From: Glandiceps talaboti
Taxonomy: Eukaryota; Hemichordata; Enteropneusta; Spengelidae
Direction: 5' to 3'
DNA: 64,000 nt
Assembly: GCF_964340395.1 (NCBI RefSeq)
Contig: NC_135556.1
Span: 26,532,562-26,596,561, forward strand
In this document: piece by piece, positions 47,771 to 64,000 of the stretch
Numbering within the stretch: position 1 is the stretch's first letter
Layout of the letters: every line of letters begins with the position of its first letter
Translations under genes and position numbers: made by a program
The notes under the pieces: generated by a model
Database searches by the model: none
Told to the model about the DNA's origin: nothing
The model's input: only the letters and a program-made list of their open reading frames with translations

Positions 47771-49500
47771 TAGACTAAGATATGTCATGTCACTCTGCCC
47801 TCACTGGCCTCTTCTGATAGAGGAGTTGATTGATGTGTGAGGGCGCCCTGTCATAGCATACCTTACATACTAAGCCTAGTGTAGACTGTAAGATACATGT
47901 CACGCCACCCTCACTGGCCTCCTCTCACAGCGGGTTGACTGATGTGTGAGGGCACCCTGTCATAGCGTACCTTACATACTAAGCCTAGTGTAGACTGTAA
48001 GATACATCATGTCACACTGGCCTCCTCTCACAGAGGAGTTGATTGATGTGTGAGGGCGCCCTGTCATAGCATACCTTACATACTAAGCCTAGTGTAGACT
48101 GTAAGATATGTTGTGTAGCTCTGCGCTCACTGGCCTCCCCTCACAGAGGAGTTGATTGATGTGTGAGGGCGCCCTGTCATAGCATACCTTACATACTAAG
48201 CCTAGTGTAGACTGTAAGATACAACATGTCACTCCGCCCTCACTGGCCTCCTCTGATAGAGGAGTTGATTGATGTGTGAGGGCGCCCTGTCATAGCATAC
48301 CTTACATACTAAGCCTAGTGTAGACTGTACGATACATCATGTCACACTGGCCTCCTCTCACAGAGGGGTTGACCGATGTGTGAGGGTGCCCTGTCATAGT
48401 GTACCTTACATACTAAGCCTAGTGTAGACTGTAAGATACATCATGTCACACTGGCCTCCTCTCACAGAGGGGTTGACCGATGTGTGAGGGTGCCCTGTCA
48501 TAGCATACCTTACATACTAAGCCTAGTGTAGACTGTAAGATATGTTGTGTAGCTCTGCGCTCACTGGCCTCCTCTCACAGAGGAGTTGATTGATGTGTGA
48601 GGGCGCCCTGTCATAGCATACCTTACATACTAAGCCTAGTGTAGACTGTAAGATACATTGTGTCACTCTGCCCTCACTGGCCTCCTCTCACAGAGGGGTT
48701 GACTGATGTGTGAGGGCGCCCTGTCATAGCGTACCTTACATACTAAGATACATCATGTCACGCCACCCTCACTGGCCTCCTCTCACAGAGGGGTTGACCG
48801 ATGTGTGAGGGCGTCCTGTCATAGCATACCTTACATACTAAGCCTAGTGTAGACTGTAAGATACATCATGTCACGCCACCCTCACTGGCCTCCTCTCACA
48901 GAGGGGTTGACCGATGTGTGAGGGCGTCCTGTCATAGCATACCTTACATACTTAGCCTAGTGTAGACTGTAAGATATATCATGTCACACTGGCCTCCTCT
49001 CACAGAGGGGTTGATTGATGTGTGAGGGCGCCCTGTCATAGCGTACCTTACATACTAAGCCTAGTGTAGACTGTAAGATACATCATGTCACGCCACCCTC
49101 ACTGGCCTCCTCTCACAGAGGGGTTGACCGATGTGTGAGGGCGTCCTGTCATAGCATACCTTACATACTAAGCCTAGTGTAGACTGTAAGATACATCATG
49201 TCACGCCACCCTCACTGGCCTCCTCTCACAGAGGGGTTGACCGATGTGTGAGGGCGTCCTGTCATAGCATACCTTACATACTTAGCCTAGTGTAGACTGT
49301 AAGATATATCATGTCACACTGGCCTCCTCTCACAGAGGGGTTGACCGATGTTTGAGGGCGTCCTGTCATAGCGTACCTTACATACTAAGCCTAGTGTAGA
49401 CTGTAAGATACATCATGTCACGCCACCCTCACTGGCCTCCTCTCACAGAGGGGTTGACCGATGTGTGAGGGCGTCCTGTCATAGCATATCTTACAGACTG
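47771..49500. repeat. Satellite array, unit about 113 bp, 16 copies
   Basis: Unit: ACTAAGCCTAGTGTAGACTG, TAAGATACATCATGTCACGC, CACCCTCACTGGCCTCCTCT, CACAGAGGGGTTGACCGATG, TGTGAGGGCGTCCTGTCATA, GCATACCTTACAT. A short form of about 102 bp lacks CGCCACCCTCA. One unit near 48740 lacks the AGCCTAGTGTAGACTGTA block. Each unit can form a hairpin (CCCTCAC with GTGTGAGGG; CCTCTCACAGAGG). Runs of variants repeat, which points to block duplication. It lies between the convergent NDPK and SNX25 genes. Confidence 0.96.
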
Positions 49501-50500
49501 ATACACTTGGCAATACTGGCATTAACACTTGTGGAAAAAATCCATTATTTATATATATTGTTTATATATATTGTATATTTCAGTTGCAAAGATATGTAAA
49601 ACACATGTCAGTACCACCATGCTATGGAAAGTACTTTGGTTAAACTACTGTATAGACTGAAAAACATATTGACAAACTATCACTGTTCACACTGTACAAT
49701 CTGGTGGGAATTCTCGACTATCCAGGAATCTTAATGGTTTGTTAGATCAACCAATGTCTTCACAATATCATTTGGATAAATTATATACTGTACAACACAC
49801 ATTTCATAATGAAATGAAGTGCAGTTCATGCATTAAAATTTGCCATATAAGACATCGACAATATAGTCAGTTGGTGCTGAAGTGCATGGTACTCTTGCTT
49901 TGATGCCTATGGTGTCTAATTCTTGCTAGGAGTATAACTCTTCTCTTTTTTTTTTCAGTTTTGTAAAGCGCATTGAGGCTGTTGCATAATGCGCTGATAA
50001 GAATTTATTATTATTATTCTTATTATGTGGAGTAGTCTTTGGAAAATAATCATCTGATATATTGAGCATTTACGATAATTTACAATTTATCACAAAACAA
50101 CACTGGATGGCAATTCTGTTAATGAGTGATCACATAATAAAAGGAAATGTTTCCTCATCTGGCTTCCAGGAAAAAGAAAATCATGTTGTGACCATATTTG
50201 TTTTGACTGTGAAGTAGTGGCCATATTTATTCTTATTTAACAAAATGAAGTAGTTGGCATATTTCTTTTTATTCAATATACAAATATCTGGTAGAAGCTG
50301 TACATATACAGTTCTGTTTTGACTGCATAATAGTGGCCATGTATGTTTTTATTGTACAAATCAAATGGTAGACAGTTCTGTTTTGACTGCAGAATAGTGG
50401 CCATATTGTTAAATAATGTGGTAGCTATATTTTTCTATATTTTCTATATTTTTAGCTATATTTTGATAGCTATATTTTAAGGCTCACAACTTCTAGATAT
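49501..50500. other. Convergent intergenic region and likely SNX25 3' UTR
   Basis: No gene. At 49958-50025 there is TTTTGTAAAGCGCATTGAGG, ATAATGCGCTGATAAGAA and a TTATTATTATTCTTATTAT tail, which resembles the 3' tail shared by many LINE/SINE families. From about 50195 to 50410 a degenerate unit of about 95 bp with TGTTTTGACTG and TAGTGGCCATAT occurs three times. SNX25 transcripts (minus) probably end in this part; several AATAAA-type hexamers exist and I cannot choose one. Confidence 0.5.
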
Positions 50501-63809
<13,309 letters not shown>

Positions 63810-64000
63810 CTAGAGGAAAGAAGCAATGCCACCAGATCAATAAACATAGAGTTCTATTACTGGAGGAGAGAATCAACATTTATCAACAATCATTCAGAGG
63901 TAATAAAGTTATCATTAATATTGTCAACACACGGTTTGTTTACTGGTGAAAGGAAACTTTACTACATGACTATGTACCAGTGATAACATGCATTGGTGTG
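63810..64000. other. Start of the next upstream SNX25 intron
   Basis: Follows the acceptor TTTCCTCTAG of the 63809-63623 exon. The exon begins with two bases of a split codon, so the preceding exon must end in phase 1; it is not within the window. Confidence 0.6.

Overview
This is nuclear DNA from an animal, most likely a non-vertebrate bilaterian. Genes are split by GT-AG introns, the DNA is AT-rich, and introns and gaps are full of minisatellites, microsatellites, LINE scraps and short foldback transposons. The protein matches do not fix the phylum. A marine invertebrate such as a lophotrochozoan or an invertebrate deuterostome is a guess. Exons were joined by hand from splice consensus, reading frame and remembered family sequence.

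Layout. 1-3618 (minus): first coding exon of a neurobeachin/LRBA-type BEACH protein, the rest of the gene lying before position 1. 7571-8645 (minus): last exon of a TLC-domain-like multi-pass membrane protein; its upstream exons were not found. 8646-21040: no gene recognised, several tandem arrays and foldbacks. 21265-41741 (minus): complete UTP18 (U3 snoRNP WD40 protein), 12 exons, 510 residues, with many repeats in its introns. 41742-42323: divergent promoter region. 42324-47169 (plus): complete group I nucleoside diphosphate kinase, 4 coding exons, 151 residues, with an antisense LINE fragment in intron 1. 47771-49500: 16-copy satellite between two convergent genes. 50501-63809 (minus): the last 16 exons (732 residues) of sorting nexin SNX25.

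The genes are housekeeping: ribosome assembly (UTP18), nucleotide pools (NDPK) and membrane traffic (SNX25, neurobeachin). The UTP18/NDPK head-to-head pair resembles the human 17q21.33 neighbourhood as I remember it and may be an old linkage.

I found no new multi-gene system. The most unusual content is a set of long foldback elements of several unrelated families, some present both as whole palindromes and as single arms, and a satellite whose monomer also occurs alone 41 kb away. Also notable are a tandem duplication that copies the end and splice donor of a UTP18 exon, and an altered phosphoinositide-binding motif in SNX25.
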